NCBI RefSeq assembly: GCF_012933385.1
Contig: NZ_JABBPN010000002.1
Span: forward strand, 124,001-188,000
Length of the DNA: 64,000 nucleotides
Direction of reading: 5' to 3'
Source of the DNA: Paenibacillus lemnae
GTDB taxonomy: Bacteria; Bacillota; Bacilli; Paenibacillales; Paenibacillaceae
Every line of letters starts with the position of its first letter. Within the stretch, counting starts at the first letter, position 1. Below the pieces are notes generated by a model, which had not been told where the DNA came from, did no database searches, and was given only the letters and a program-made list of their open reading frames with translations. This document shows positions 27,891 through 37,623 of the stretch, one piece after another. Position numbers and translations under genes: made by a program.

Positions 27891-28349
27891 TTAGCTTGCG
27901 TAAATATCTGAATGCTCTTGTATCCGCTTTAAAAAGAGAGTCAGTTTCTCTAAACGCTGTTGAATTTCCTCCATCCAGGTGTAATCCCTGTTATTCTTGG
28001 CAAACCGGTATAAATCCAGCAGCATGTTAATCCGTTCATCAAAAGCTTCTTTGCACAATTCCGTCAGCGGGCTGCTGGATGCTTCAGCTTTTCGCAGTAC
28101 TTTTCGAAGTAACGAGGCCGGTTCACAGATATCAGCAAGAGAAACTTCTAAGGGCGTACCCTTCCTCTCCAGCGACGTTATGTAAGTTACTACATCTTGT
28201 TTGATCAATGGCATAAGTTCAAAGGCTGAACAATTCTGACAGGCAAAAACAGGAACATGGCTAATACTCGCCTTCCTGGCGCCTCTGTTATAAACCAGTC
28301 TTCTCAAATCCATTTCCATCACATGTCCACAGCTGCATTTCTTAAACAA
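27891..28349 (-). CDS. Zinc-ribbon-like conserved hypothetical protein
   Basis: About 153 residues. The N-terminus carries CSCGHVMEM and, 30 residues on, FACQNCSAFEL, a CxC...CxxC set that could bind zinc as in small ribbon domains. The rest is helical and charged (LYRFAKNNRDYTWMEEIQQRLEKLTLFLKRIQ). Family not recognised. TTG at 28349 follows GAGGTGG by 5-6 bases, a better site than the GTG at 28373. Upstream 28350-28617 holds promoter-like AT-rich sequence only. Confidence 0.65.
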   Translation of the reverse strand: MFKKCSCGHVMEMDLRRLVYNRGARKASISHVPVFACQNCSAFELMPLIKQDVVTYITSLERKGTPLEVSLADICEPASLLRKVLRKAEASSSPLTELCKEAFDERINMLLDLYRFAKNNRDYTWMEEIQQRLEKLTLFLKRIQEHSDIYAS

Positions 28350-28617
28350 TAGGGCCACCTCTAATCCTATCACTTGATGTCATTCAGTTCTTATTACATA
28401 GTACTATTCTACTATCATAACAAAATCCCTTTAATAATCCTTTAATTTTGCGATAATGCTTTAATTACCAAATATGAGATATAACTGTTATATTGAAATT
28501 GCGAAAAATGAAATACAGGCCCCTTTTTGTTACAATGTCGTAGACGGAACGCTTATATGTTAAGTCAGCAGCAGGAAACAATCATTCTATTCTGAAGATG
28601 AAAGGAGCTTTATACCT

Positions 28618-29145
28618 ATGCGTTTAGAAGGTAAAAAAGTAATAGCTCTCGTGGATGAGGAATTTGAGGATCTGGAGTTATGGTATCCGGTTTACCGGGT
28701 CCGCGAGGAAGGTGCGGAGGTACATCTGGCCGGTCTGGAAAAAGGGAAAACATATACAGGTAAATACGGGGTTCCTGCCAAGGCAGACTATTCCTTCGAG
28801 GAGCTCGACAGTCAGGATTATGACGGTATCCTTGTACCCGGGGGCTGGGCACCGGATAAGCTTCGCCGTTATGACAAAGTGCTTCAGCTGGTGCGTGAAA
28901 TGGACGCTGACAAAAAACCAATCGGACAAATATGCCACGCTGGCTGGGTTCTCATCTCTGCGAAAATCCTGAACGATGTTACAGTCACTTCTACCCCGGG
29001 GATCCGGGATGATATGGAAAATGCAGGATCCCAGTGGCTGGACGAAGCGGTAGTGACAGACGGACATATTATATCTGCCCGCCGCCCGCCGGATCTTCCT
29101 CCATATGGAAAAGCCTTTTGTGACGCATTGGCGTCCCGTTCATAG
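28618..29145 (+). CDS. DJ-1/PfpI family protein (YfkM-like, glutamine amidotransferase fold)
   Basis: A 175-residue protein with KVIALVDEEFEDLELWYPVYRVREEGAEVHLAG, where the first Glu is the partner residue, then YDGILVPGGWAPDKLRRYDKVLQLVREM and QICHAGWVLISA with the nucleophilic Cys. TVTSTPGIRDDMENAG and DGHIISARRPPDLPPYGKAF complete the type. Members act as stress proteins, deglycases or glyoxalase III enzymes; activity here is unproven. AAAGGAG precedes the ATG. Confidence 0.88.
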   Translation: MRLEGKKVIALVDEEFEDLELWYPVYRVREEGAEVHLAGLEKGKTYTGKYGVPAKADYSFEELDSQDYDGILVPGGWAPDKLRRYDKVLQLVREMDADKKPIGQICHAGWVLISAKILNDVTVTSTPGIRDDMENAGSQWLDEAVVTDGHIISARRPPDLPPYGKAFCDALASRS

Positions 29146-29151
29146 CAACTC

Positions 29152-29198
29152 AAACAGGCCGCCCATCGATATCTTAATATCCATGGGCGGCCTGTTTT
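29152..29198. terminator. Shared terminator of the DJ-1/PfpI gene and ptsI
   Basis: AAACAGGCCGCCCAT and ATGGGCGGCCTGTTTT arms with a 16-base loop; A and T flanks support both strands. Confidence 0.9.
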
Positions 29199-29218
29199 AA
29201 TGTGCAAATGAAGAAAGG

Positions 29219-30946
29219 CTACACCTGCTGGGTTGCCGCAAAGCGGCTCAGACGCTGTTCAATATCCATGCTGGACCGCAGCCGGAAACAGGCCTGCGCC
29301 TCTTCTCTCGCTTCTGCCGCACTGGTATTCAAGATCCGGTGCTTGACCCGCAATAAAGAAAGCGGGGACATACTGAGCTGATCCACGCCCAATCCCAGCC
29401 ACAGCGGGATAGCCCGCTCATCGCCGGCAAGCTCACCGCATACGCTAACCGGTATACCGGCACCTTGCGCCGCATCTACTGTCGTTCTCAGCATGCGCAG
29501 CACAGCCGGATGAAACGGCTGATACATCTGTGCGATCTGTTCATTCATGCGATCCACTGCAAGTACATACTGAACCAGATCATTGGTACCGATACTGAAA
29601 AAATCACATTCTTCTGCCAGCAGATCAGAGATCATCGCAGCTGCCGGTACTTCAATCATGATGCCTGCCTCAATCTCAGCATCATAGGGTACGCCTCTGC
29701 TATCAAGATCCTCCTTGGCCAGCTGCAGCACCTCATTGGCCATCTTCAGCTCGTCCACGGAAGAGATCATCGGATACAGGATCTTAACCTTACCGAAGGT
29801 GCTGGCCCTCAAAATGGCCGTCAGCTGGGTCTGAAGCAGCTCGCTCTGGTCCAGTGTAATCCGGATCCCCCGATATCCAAGGACCGGGTTTTCTTCTTCT
29901 GCCAGTGGGAAATATTCCAGCTGCTTGTCTCCCCCGATATCCAGCGTACGAATGACGACCGGGGATCCTCCGGTTTTCTCTGCAACCTGGCGATAGACCT
30001 CGTACTGTTCATCTTCAGACGGAAATGCACTGCGGTCCATATAAAGAAATTCCGTACGGAACAGACCCACCCCGTCCGCTCCATTTTGCAAAGCGGTATC
30101 CAATTCTTTCAGAGAATTCATATTTGCAGCAAGTCGAAATTTCGCACCATCTTTGGTTACAGCATCGACTGACGATAACAGCTGAAGCTGTTCTTTCTTC
30201 TTCTGCTGCTGGGAACGAAGATGTTGATATCTCTCAATAACAGGAACTTCCGGGTTGACATAAAGACATCCTTCTTCACCGTCCAGAGCTAGAAAGTCGC
30301 CGGTTTGAATCGGTCGGTCCAGTCTGTTCTCCACCCCGGATACGAGCGGGATTCCGATAGCACGCGCCATGATCGCAGAATGCGAGGTTTTTCCTCCAGA
30401 CATCGTGACAATACCGAGCACATGTGACGGATTCAGATGCGCCAGCTGTGACGGAGACAGCTCTTTGGCTACAAGAATATACGGCTGTGTGTCAGACGGA
30501 AGCGTCACTTCCGGTGCACCCAGCAGATGCTTCAGCAGACGGTTGCCGACATCCTTAATATCCATGGCCCGTTCCTTCATGTATTCATCATCCAGCAGGT
30601 CAAACATCGATACAAAATGGTCGATCGCTTCCTTCACCGCAACCTCGGCCGCCTTGTATTGACGTTCAATCAATCCCCGAATTTCACTCATGAACACCGG
30701 ATCTTCCAAAATGGCAAGATGAGCATCGAAGATGTGAGATTCCTCGTCGCCCACCATCTCTCTGAACTCGTTCTTGATATATTCGATTTCATTTTTGGAG
30801 GTTCGGATCCCCTCGTAAAGGCGCTCGAACTCTTTAGCCAAATCGACGGCGTCCTTTTCGGATTCAGGCAGATCGAGCTCCCAGTGTGGAAGCACGAATG
30901 CCTTACCCAGCGCGACACCCGCTGCAGCGCCAATTCCTTGTATCAT
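29219..30946 (-). CDS. ptsI: PTS phosphoenolpyruvate-protein phosphotransferase (enzyme I)
   Basis: A 575-residue enzyme I. The active-site His is in SGGKTSHSAIMARAIGIPLVSG, and the PEP-binding part shows FRTEFLYMDRSAFPSEDEQYEVYR, PVVIRTLDIGGDK, EVPAAAMISDLLAEECDFFSIGTNDLVQYVLAVDRMN and the Cys-containing VSVCGELAGD. It starts the PTS phosphate relay from PEP to HPr. Its start overlaps the end of the EIICBA gene by four bases (ATGA), so the pair is translationally coupled. No ptsH lies beside it, unlike many Bacilli. Confidence 0.95.
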   Translation of the reverse strand: MIQGIGAAAGVALGKAFVLPHWELDLPESEKDAVDLAKEFERLYEGIRTSKNEIEYIKNEFREMVGDEESHIFDAHLAILEDPVFMSEIRGLIERQYKAAEVAVKEAIDHFVSMFDLLDDEYMKERAMDIKDVGNRLLKHLLGAPEVTLPSDTQPYILVAKELSPSQLAHLNPSHVLGIVTMSGGKTSHSAIMARAIGIPLVSGVENRLDRPIQTGDFLALDGEEGCLYVNPEVPVIERYQHLRSQQQKKKEQLQLLSSVDAVTKDGAKFRLAANMNSLKELDTALQNGADGVGLFRTEFLYMDRSAFPSEDEQYEVYRQVAEKTGGSPVVIRTLDIGGDKQLEYFPLAEEENPVLGYRGIRITLDQSELLQTQLTAILRASTFGKVKILYPMISSVDELKMANEVLQLAKEDLDSRGVPYDAEIEAGIMIEVPAAAMISDLLAEECDFFSIGTNDLVQYVLAVDRMNEQIAQMYQPFHPAVLRMLRTTVDAAQGAGIPVSVCGELAGDERAIPLWLGLGVDQLSMSPLSLLRVKHRILNTSAAEAREEAQACFRLRSSMDIEQRLSRFAATQQV

Positions 30947-32826
30947 TTATCTCTACCCCCAGCATTGCTATCATTTAAAACCACCGACAGAACCGAGGTT
31001 TGACCCTTCTTCACGGACTTGAACGGAGCATAACTCCAGGATTTTACTTTGTCCGGGTTCGTAATGACCATTGGTGTTGCCAGTGATGCAGCATGAGTCT
31101 TCAGATAATTCAAATCAAATTTCACGAGAAGCTGTCCCGGTTCCACCGTATCACCCTCCTGCACCACGGCCTGAAAAGGACCCTTCAGCTGTGAGGTATC
31201 AATCCCGATATGAATCAGAACCTCCAGCCCCTCCGGCGTGGAAATGCCGATGGCATGCATGGTTGGATACACGTGCATCACTGTGCCGAACACCGGTGAC
31301 ACCAGCTCCCCTTTTTCCGGGATAAACGCCACGCCGCTGCCGACCAGCTTTGCGGCGAATATATCATCCGGTACTTCTTCAATTGGCAGCATCCGTCCCT
31401 GTACCGGTGCGCTGAACAGCACTCGCGGCAAATCCCGCTGCATGAGTTTATTAATTTCTTCACGGATCAACTCTGAATATGTGCCAAACACAACCTGTAC
31501 GTTACCGCCGCCCAGCTTGATAATTCCGGCAGATCCCAAAAGCTTCAACGCATTGGTATCGATCTGGCGGTCTTGGTACACCGTGAGCCGGAGCCGGGTC
31601 ATACAGGATTCTACCTGTACAATATTGTCCTTGCCGCCCAAGGCCTCCAGGATTAACGGTGCCTGGTACGGAATATTGCCAGCCCAGCCTTCAAGTGCTG
31701 AACCTTCCTCCCTGCCGGGTGTCGGGATTCCAAAGGTCCGTATCGCCCAGCGGAACAGAAAATAATACACCAGTCCATAACCAATGCCGATCGGAATCAG
31801 CATCCATGCATTCTGTGACAGGTGAAAGTTAATCACATAGTCAATAAATCCGGCAGAGTATGAAAATCCGTGATGGATGTTCAGCGTATAAGTCAGCACC
31901 ATAGCAAAGCCAGCCATCAATGCATGAACCACGTACAAGTAAGGTGAAGCAAATAAAAAAGCAAATTCGATCTGTTCAGATACGCCGGTCAAAAAGCAGA
32001 CCAGAGCTGAACGCATAAAAGTTTTCTTCACCTTAGGCTTCAGATCTTCCCTTGCCTCCTGAATCATGGCGAACGCTATGGCCGGCAGGGCAAACATCAT
32101 AATGGGAAACAGTCCTGCCATGAAATCTCCGGCGGTTGGATCCCCTGCAAAAAAACGCGGCAGATCTCCTTGAACGATAGTCCCATCCGGTGTTTCATAC
32201 GTTCCAAGCTGAAACCAATATACATTGTTCAGCAGGTGATGCAGGCCAAAGGCCGCAAGAACGCGATACAAGATGCCATAGAGAAACAATCCGAAGCCGC
32301 CCATATGTATAGTCAATTCATAAAAAGCTTCCATGCCGCCCTGAATCCGGGGTGCAATCCCGGTCATAATCCAAGCAAAAAATGCGGAGAACAGACCCAT
32401 AATCAGCAGTACAAAACGGGAGCCGCCAAAAAACTGAATCGCTTCCGGCAGCTTGATATGTTTAAACCGGTTATATACGATGCTGGATACCAGCCCAAAA
32501 ATAATACCGATCAGGGTCGATGGCTGTACACTGCCGTCTGATGCCGCCGCAGTAACCTGATCATAAATAAACATGCCAGCCAGCGCCGCAAGTCCTGCAG
32601 GGCCGCCCTGGTTGGACAGCCCCCAGGCTACGCCGATCGCAAACAAATAGGGCATGTAATAAAACACGCCATGCCCAGCGGCCGATGCCACGCTCCCCAA
32701 TGACTCCATGCCCCAGGCAGCCCAGGGCAAACTTCCGAACGACAGCAGGAGAGCTGCCGCAGGAAGTGCCATGGTCGGGAGCATAACCGCCCGGCCCAGC
32801 TGCTGTAAAGAACCTAACCAGTTCAA
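30943..32826 (-). CDS. PTS EIICBA, glucose/N-acetylglucosamine family (NagE-like)
   Basis: A 627-residue membrane permease. EIIC occupies about 1-370, and EIIB contains the phospho-Cys site ESCMTRLRLTV. The C-terminal EIIA contains VFGTVMHVYPTMHAIGIS and LIHIGIDTSQLKG with the phospho-His. EIIC segments such as GLHHLLNNVYWFQLG and RFFAGDPTAGDFMAGLFPIMMFALP resemble NagE more than PtsG, so GlcNAc is a good substrate guess, though glucose or related sugars remain possible. TTG start at 32826 follows AAAGGAGG by 7 bases. It leads the operon with ptsI. Confidence 0.9.
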   Translation of the reverse strand: MNWLGSLQQLGRAVMLPTMALPAAALLLSFGSLPWAAWGMESLGSVASAAGHGVFYYMPYLFAIGVAWGLSNQGGPAGLAALAGMFIYDQVTAAASDGSVQPSTLIGIIFGLVSSIVYNRFKHIKLPEAIQFFGGSRFVLLIMGLFSAFFAWIMTGIAPRIQGGMEAFYELTIHMGGFGLFLYGILYRVLAAFGLHHLLNNVYWFQLGTYETPDGTIVQGDLPRFFAGDPTAGDFMAGLFPIMMFALPAIAFAMIQEAREDLKPKVKKTFMRSALVCFLTGVSEQIEFAFLFASPYLYVVHALMAGFAMVLTYTLNIHHGFSYSAGFIDYVINFHLSQNAWMLIPIGIGYGLVYYFLFRWAIRTFGIPTPGREEGSALEGWAGNIPYQAPLILEALGGKDNIVQVESCMTRLRLTVYQDRQIDTNALKLLGSAGIIKLGGGNVQVVFGTYSELIREEINKLMQRDLPRVLFSAPVQGRMLPIEEVPDDIFAAKLVGSGVAFIPEKGELVSPVFGTVMHVYPTMHAIGISTPEGLEVLIHIGIDTSQLKGPFQAVVQEGDTVEPGQLLVKFDLNYLKTHAASLATPMVITNPDKVKSWSYAPFKSVKKGQTSVLSVVLNDSNAGGRDK

Positions 32827-32849
32827 GGCAAGCCCTCCTTTCTAATCTG

Positions 32850-32878
32850 ATGGTAAGCGCTGATTCCCTTTTTGTCAA
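32850..32878 (-). promoter_or_regulatory. Promoter of the EIICBA-ptsI operon with a partial cre-like core
   Basis: Minus-strand TTGACA, 17-base spacer, TACCAT. The sequence AGCGCTTACC spans the spacer end and -10, matching the half of a cre box; the other half is degenerate. Confidence 0.5.
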
Positions 32879-32900
32879 AAGAGAACATATATCCCACAAA

Positions 32901-32936
32901 AAGAAACAGGTCCCTGGCAATCGGGACCTGTTTCTT
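32901..32936 (-). terminator. Terminator of the CoA-binding protein gene
   Basis: Perfect 14-base arms AAGAAACAGGTCCC and GGGACCTGTTTCTT, with T run on the minus strand. Confidence 0.92.
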
Positions 32937-32954
32937 CATGGCGGTCTCATCGGC

Positions 32955-33377
32955 TTATCTTCCACCCAGTGTCACGGAATCCTCCACCTTGATGCAGCGG
33001 TCCATAATGGCTGTCATCCCGTGCTCACGGGCAATTTCGGCCGCTTCGCTGCTTATGATTCCCTGCTGAAGCCAGAGTACCTTGGCACCGATCTCTGCAG
33101 CATCACGGGCAACCTCTGCGCAGTATTCACTGCGCCGAAAGACGTTGACAATATCCACAGGCTCAGGAATATCCTGAAGGGAAGGATAACATGTCTCCCC
33201 CAGAATTTCCGCTGCCGCCGGATTGACCGGTATGATGCGGTATCCCCGCTGCTGCATCGCTCTGGATACCATATGCGAAGTCCGGTCACTTTTATCGGAT
33301 AAACCTACGACGGCAATATTCCCGGCATGTTTCAGAATCTCACCGATTTCTTCACGAGACGGATTTTCGAAGCCCAT
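32955..33377 (-). CDS. CoA-binding domain protein (YccU/YneT-like)
   Basis: A 140-residue Rossmann-type protein: IAVVGLSDKSDRTSHMVSRAMQQRGYRIIPVNP, CYPSLQDIPEPVDIVNVFRRSEYCAEVARDAAEIGAKVLWLQQGI, then AREHGMTAIMDRCIKVED. This is the small CoA_binding_2 family of unknown role. The ATG at 33377 has GGTGG 7 bases upstream; the ATG at 33383 has poor spacing. It stands alone, with a strong terminator downstream. Confidence 0.88.
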   Translation of the reverse strand: MGFENPSREEIGEILKHAGNIAVVGLSDKSDRTSHMVSRAMQQRGYRIIPVNPAAAEILGETCYPSLQDIPEPVDIVNVFRRSEYCAEVARDAAEIGAKVLWLQQGIISSEAAEIAREHGMTAIMDRCIKVEDSVTLGGR

Positions 33378-33431
33378 AATCATTCCACCTTTCTGTCATC
33401 CTCATTACAAGAATTCATGGGATATTAATTT

Positions 33432-34724
33432 CTATTTTACCCATTCGACGTCAGCGCCAAGCGCCTTGAGGTGGTCAAAATATTGAGGGTAGGATTTGGC
33501 AACATGATGAGCATCCTTGATCACCAGCGGCTGGCGGGAACGAAGCCCGACAACGGTCAGCGCCATGATGACGCGATGATCATAATGCGCATTGATCTCG
33601 ACGCCTCCCTCCACGCCTTCCGGACGGCCATGCACGATGATTTCTGCCTGCCGCTCTTCTACTCTGGCGCCTGCCTTGCTCAGTTCTGCCAAATAATCTG
33701 TAATCCGGTCACACTCTTTATAGCGCAAATTCTCCACATTGTAGAAACGGGACGTTCCTTCTGCAAATACAGCCGCTGCCACCATAGCCAGCACCGCATC
33801 GGTTGCGGTATCTCCGTCAAACTCCAGCGCTTTCAGCTTGCCGTTGCCCTGGACGCGCACATCGCCGTTCTCATGCGTCAGAGGTACCTCCATACTCCGC
33901 AGCACATCCAGGATGGCACGCTCGCCCTGCTTGCTGTCCTCGGACAGATTCCGGATCGTAACGTCTGATGAAGTAACCGCCGCAGCCGCAAGAACAGCTG
34001 CTGATCCCGGGTAATCTCCCTGAACCGTATACGTCTTCGCCTGATAGACCTGATTGCCGGGAACGCGGAAATGCATGTAATCGCCCGCAGCATGAATGAC
34101 AATGCCCGCTTGTTCCAAAACTTCCAGCGTCTGACCGATAACCACCTTGGATTTCAGGTCACCAGTGACCGTGATCTCACTGTCCTGCTCCAGCAGCGGT
34201 GTCAGAAACAACAAAGCGCTCAAATACTGGGAGCTGACCTCACCGGAAACCATAAGCTTTCCGCCCTGTGGTTTGCCTCCGCGAATCGTAATAGGCAGGC
34301 GTCCTTCATTGTGTTCTACCTCCACACCAAGCTGCCCCAATGCTTCGATAAGATCATCATGAGGACGTTTCCCAAGAGAATCGGGATAAGTATTCACAAA
34401 ATGCACTTCCTCGGACAAGGAAGCAATACCCATCAGAAACCGGAGAACAGCACCGGCATTTCCTACGTTCAATTCCTTGACATTGCGCGGATGTTTACCG
34501 AAACCGGTGATTACCGCTTTCTCATCATCCTCCTGAAGCGAAGCACCAAGATCCTGAATGCAGCGCCTCATCGCATCGCTGTCTTCGCTGTGCGCAGGAA
34601 AATAAATCGTGCTCTCGCCTTCTGCCAGTGCAGCAACCAGCAGATAACGTGTCGTATAGTTTTTGGAGGACAACGCTCCGATTTCGCCTTTCAATTCCGG
34701 TGTAGGTCTGACAATGACATCCAT
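33432..34724 (-). CDS. aroA: 3-phosphoshikimate 1-carboxyvinyltransferase (EPSP synthase)
   Basis: A 430-residue enzyme of the shikimate route: joins shikimate 3-phosphate and PEP. Visible family motifs are LSSKNYTTRYLLVAALAEGES (SK near the start), GNAGAVLRFLMGIASL, SSQYLSALLFLTPLL, DYPGSAAVLAAAAVTS, ENLRYKECDRI and AHYDHRVIMALTVVGLRSRQPLVIKDAHHVAKSYPQYF. The N-terminal variant (TPELKGEIGALSSKNYTTR) lacks the standard SKS and is closer to the divergent class of AroA. It is separated from aroK by a divergent rhodanese gene. Confidence 0.93.
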   Translation of the reverse strand: MDVIVRPTPELKGEIGALSSKNYTTRYLLVAALAEGESTIYFPAHSEDSDAMRRCIQDLGASLQEDDEKAVITGFGKHPRNVKELNVGNAGAVLRFLMGIASLSEEVHFVNTYPDSLGKRPHDDLIEALGQLGVEVEHNEGRLPITIRGGKPQGGKLMVSGEVSSQYLSALLFLTPLLEQDSEITVTGDLKSKVVIGQTLEVLEQAGIVIHAAGDYMHFRVPGNQVYQAKTYTVQGDYPGSAAVLAAAAVTSSDVTIRNLSEDSKQGERAILDVLRSMEVPLTHENGDVRVQGNGKLKALEFDGDTATDAVLAMVAAAVFAEGTSRFYNVENLRYKECDRITDYLAELSKAGARVEERQAEIIVHGRPEGVEGGVEINAHYDHRVIMALTVVGLRSRQPLVIKDAHHVAKSYPQYFDHLKALGADVEWVK

Positions 34725-34839
34725 GTTATGTATTCGCTCCTTATATTTTAAAGTCTGTTAAAATTGACAGGGAAAACGACGCTTCGGTATCATTAGAAGG
34801 AAGCTGAAATGAAAATATACAGAAAAGAGGTCACAGCGA

Positions 34840-35148
34840 ATGAGCTCCATCTCCCAAATAACGCCTGAACAATTGAAAAACCGCCTGGAAAGCGGAGAAT
34901 CGGTGTACATGATCGATGTCCGTGAAGATGAAGAAGTCGCACAGGGCATGATTCAAGGCGCAAAGCATATTCCAATGGGTGAAATTCCTGCACGTCTGCA
35001 AGAAATTCCGACAGATCAGGAAGTCATCATGATCTGCCGCAGCGGCGGACGCAGTCAGCGGGTATGCGAATATTTAAGCCTGCAGGGCCTGGATAATATG
35101 GTCAATATGCAGGGCGGCATGCTGGAATGGAATGACGGCGAAGCTTAA
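34840..35148 (+). CDS. Rhodanese-like domain protein
   Basis: A 102-residue single rhodanese domain: VYMIDVREDEEVAQGMIQGAKHIPMGEIPARLQEIP and the active loop IMICRSGGRSQRVCEYLSLQGL, with Cys as sulfur acceptor. It is cytoplasmic, and probably moves sulfur or scavenges sulfane sulfur. The surrounding genes (aroA, aroK) lie on the other strand and do not define its role. AGAGG precedes the ATG. Confidence 0.9.
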   Translation: MSSISQITPEQLKNRLESGESVYMIDVREDEEVAQGMIQGAKHIPMGEIPARLQEIPTDQEVIMICRSGGRSQRVCEYLSLQGLDNMVNMQGGMLEWNDGEA

Positions 35149-35181
35149 TCTGCTGACTGCGCCGCGAACATCCTGAACCAT

Positions 35182-35213
35182 AAAGGCGGGCATGTAACGC
35201 TCCTGCCTTTTTG
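35182..35213. terminator. Terminator between the rhodanese and aroK genes
   Basis: AAAGGCGGG...TCCTGCCTTTTT, a short hairpin with a T5 tail on the plus strand. Confidence 0.6.
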
Positions 35214-35234
35214 GCATGTCCTTTTCGTCTGTGC

Positions 35235-35750
35235 CTAGACGCGGTAATGCATTAAAATCTCACGACCTACTTCATGAGCGGACAAGCCGGTTGTATCCAC
35301 CGTCACTTCCGCAAAGGAATAGCATTCCTTCCGCTCTTCCATAATCCGCCTGACTCTCTCTTCCAGATCACCGCCACTCAGCAGCGGCCTGCTTCTATCT
35401 CCACTTACACGCTCTACAATAGCCGGTATTTCAGCTGTCAGCGCGGCTACCCATCCTTTGCGGCTCATCAGTTCGCAATTTTCTTTGCGAAGCACTGCTC
35501 CGCCTCCAGTAGCAATCACTAATCCCTTCCGGGAACACATTTGTTCCAGCATGGCAGATTCCAGATCCCTAAACACCGGTTCACCGTCAGACGCAAAAAT
35601 ATCCGCAATCGGCCTCCCGGCGGCCATTTCGATCTCCTGATCCAGATCAACAAACGTATAGTCCAGCTCTTGTGCAATCAGACGGCCCGCCGTGCTTTTT
35701 CCGGTGCCCATCATCCCGACAAGAATGATGTTACGGTCACGTTGATCCAT
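35235..35750 (-). CDS. aroK: Shikimate kinase
   Basis: A 171-residue P-loop kinase: GMMGTGKSTAGRLIAQEL (Walker A), FVDLDQEIEMAAGRPIADIFASDGEPVFRDLES with the shikimate-binding Asp, IATGGGAVLRKENCELM, and DRSRPLLSGGDLEERVRRIMEER with the lid Arg. It phosphorylates shikimate ahead of AroA. ATG at 35750; the upstream region overlaps nothing. Confidence 0.94.
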   Translation of the reverse strand: MDQRDRNIILVGMMGTGKSTAGRLIAQELDYTFVDLDQEIEMAAGRPIADIFASDGEPVFRDLESAMLEQMCSRKGLVIATGGGAVLRKENCELMSRKGWVAALTAEIPAIVERVSGDRSRPLLSGGDLEERVRRIMEERKECYSFAEVTVDTTGLSAHEVGREILMHYRV

Positions 35751-35918
35751 AGGCTCCCCCCATCATATCTTCTATCAGTATAAACTTTCAATCATCATAC
35801 CACAGCGCTAAAAGATTGGACAATCACTGCGCCTGCAGGTAGTCTATCTTTTGCTAAATTGTCATATAACTAGTAATACCTATCAAATGATAAAAGTAGC
35901 AGGAGTGATATCAAGCTC

Positions 35919-36230
35919 ATGTCTGAACTCAATTCGATCTCCACCAAACGTCTTCGCCAGATTCTTGATCCTTCGCATCCATTATGCCGTGAGGATATCA
36001 TCTGGGTGCTTCATTATGTACAAAAAAAAGTGGCTTCGAAAGACCCTGCACTTCAGGATCTTTCCAAACCACAATTACTGCAAAGCTATGCAGGCTACTG
36101 CCAGACGGTCATGTCCCTCCTGGGAGGTACACGGCCTGTTCACAGCGGCAGCGACGAAATTCGTGCCTGCCTGCTGGATATCGTAAATGGATTAGGCGGC
36201 GTAATTCTTCCGATTAATCCATCCAGTTGA
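35919..36230 (+). CDS. Conserved hypothetical protein, about 103 aa
   Basis: Not recognised. Short soluble helical protein ([36 protein letters not shown]). It is preceded by an AGGAG-like site and an AT-rich promoter-like region. Its 3' end overlaps the convergent gndA by 17 bases. No domain visible. Confidence 0.65.
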   Translation: MSELNSISTKRLRQILDPSHPLCREDIIWVLHYVQKKVASKDPALQDLSKPQLLQSYAGYCQTVMSLLGGTRPVHSGSDEIRACLLDIVNGLGGVILPINPSS

Positions 36231-37623
36231 AATGGAACACGCCTTCTTTATCAATACGCTTGAAGGTATGTGCACCAAAGTAGTCACGCTGTGCCTGAAG
36301 CAGGTTCGCAGGCAGGTTGGCAGTACGATAGCTGTCGTAGTAGGCCAGGGCACTGGAGAATCCAGGTACTGGAATGCCCAGGGAAACAGCAGAAGACACA
36401 ACTTTGCGCCATGCAGACTGATAGTTCTCAATGATGTCCTTGAAGAACGGATCCAGCAGCAGATTTTTCAGCTGAGGATCGTTGTTGTAGGCATCCGTAA
36501 TGTTCTGCAGGAAGCGGGAGCGGATAATGCAGCCGCCGCGCCAGATTTTGGCGAGTTCACCATACTGGAGATCCCAGTTGTATTCATCGGAAGCCGCACG
36601 CAGCTGGGCGAAGCCCTGTGCATAGGATACGATTTTGGATGCGAACAGCGCTTTGCGGACATTTTCCACAAACTCGGCTTTGTCACCGGAGAAGCTTTCC
36701 GCTTTCGGACCGTTCAGAATGGAACTCGCTTCTACACGCTCTTCCTTCATAGCAGAAAGGAAGCGGGAGAATACGGATTCCGTAATCATGGACAACGGCA
36801 CTCCCAGATCCAGGGAGCTTTGGCTTGTCCATTTTCCTGTTCCTTTTTGTCCGGCAGTATCCAGAATCAGATCTACCATCGGCTTGCCGGTTTCATCATC
36901 ATATTTGGAGAAAATATCAGCGGTAATCTCGATCAGATAGCTGTCGAGCTCGCCTTTATTCCATTCTGTGAAAATTTCATGGAGTTCAGGAGCATCCATG
37001 CCCAAAACATCTTTCAGCAGTTGATATGCTTCACAGATCAGCTGCATGTCGCCGTATTCAATGCCGTTGTGAACCATCTTCACATAGTGCCCGGCACCGT
37101 CTGGGCCAATATATGTACAGCAAGGCTCATCATTCACTTTAGCAGAGATTGCTGTAAGGATCGGTTCTACAAGCTCATACGCACTCTTTTGTCCGCCAGG
37201 CATGATCGAAGGTCCTTTAAGCGCTCCTTCTTCCCCGCCGGAAACACCTGCACCGATGTAACGGAAGCCTTTGGCTTCAAGCTCTTTGTTGCGGCGAACG
37301 GTATCCGGGAAGTATGCGTTACCCCCGTCGATGATAATATCGCCCTGGTCCAGATGAGGCAGCAGCTGCTCAATCGTAGCATCAGTAGCTTGTCCTGCCT
37401 GTACCATAATCAGAATGCGGCGAGGGGTTTCCAGGGATTCTACGAATTCCTCTACCGAGAACGTTCCCTGCAGATTTTTGCCTTCCGCTTCTTTCAGCAA
37501 ATCTTCCGTTTTCTGCGGCGAGCGGTTATATACGGAAACGGTGAAGCCTCTGCTCTCAATATTGAGAGCCAAGTTTTTGCCCATTACAGCAAGGCCAATG
37601 ACACCAATCTGTTGTTTTGCCAT
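36214..37623 (-). CDS. gndA: 6-phosphogluconate dehydrogenase (decarboxylating)
   Basis: A 469-residue oxidoreductase making ribulose 5-phosphate, CO2 and [27 protein letters not shown] is the NADP-binding fold with GxAx[60 protein letters not shown] and [13 protein letters not shown] follow. Start: two ATGs (37638 and 37623). I choose 37623 because family members begin [10 protein letters not shown] and GGAG lies 9 bases upstream. Confidence 0.94.
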   Translation of the reverse strand: MAKQQIGVIGLAVMGKNLALNIESRGFTVSVYNRSPQKTEDLLKEAEGKNLQGTFSVEEFVESLETPRRILIMVQAGQATDATIEQLLPHLDQGDIIIDGGNAYFPDTVRRNKELEAKGFRYIGAGVSGGEEGALKGPSIMPGGQKSAYELVEPILTAISAKVNDEPCCTYIGPDGAGHYVKMVHNGIEYGDMQLICEAYQLLKDVLGMDAPELHEIFTEWNKGELDSYLIEITADIFSKYDDETGKPMVDLILDTAGQKGTGKWTSQSSLDLGVPLSMITESVFSRFLSAMKEERVEASSILNGPKAESFSGDKAEFVENVRKALFASKIVSYAQGFAQLRAASDEYNWDLQYGELAKIWRGGCIIRSRFLQNITDAYNNDPQLKNLLLDPFFKDIIENYQSAWRKVVSSAVSLGIPVPGFSSALAYYDSYRTANLPANLLQAQRDYFGAHTFKRIDKEGVFHFNWMD

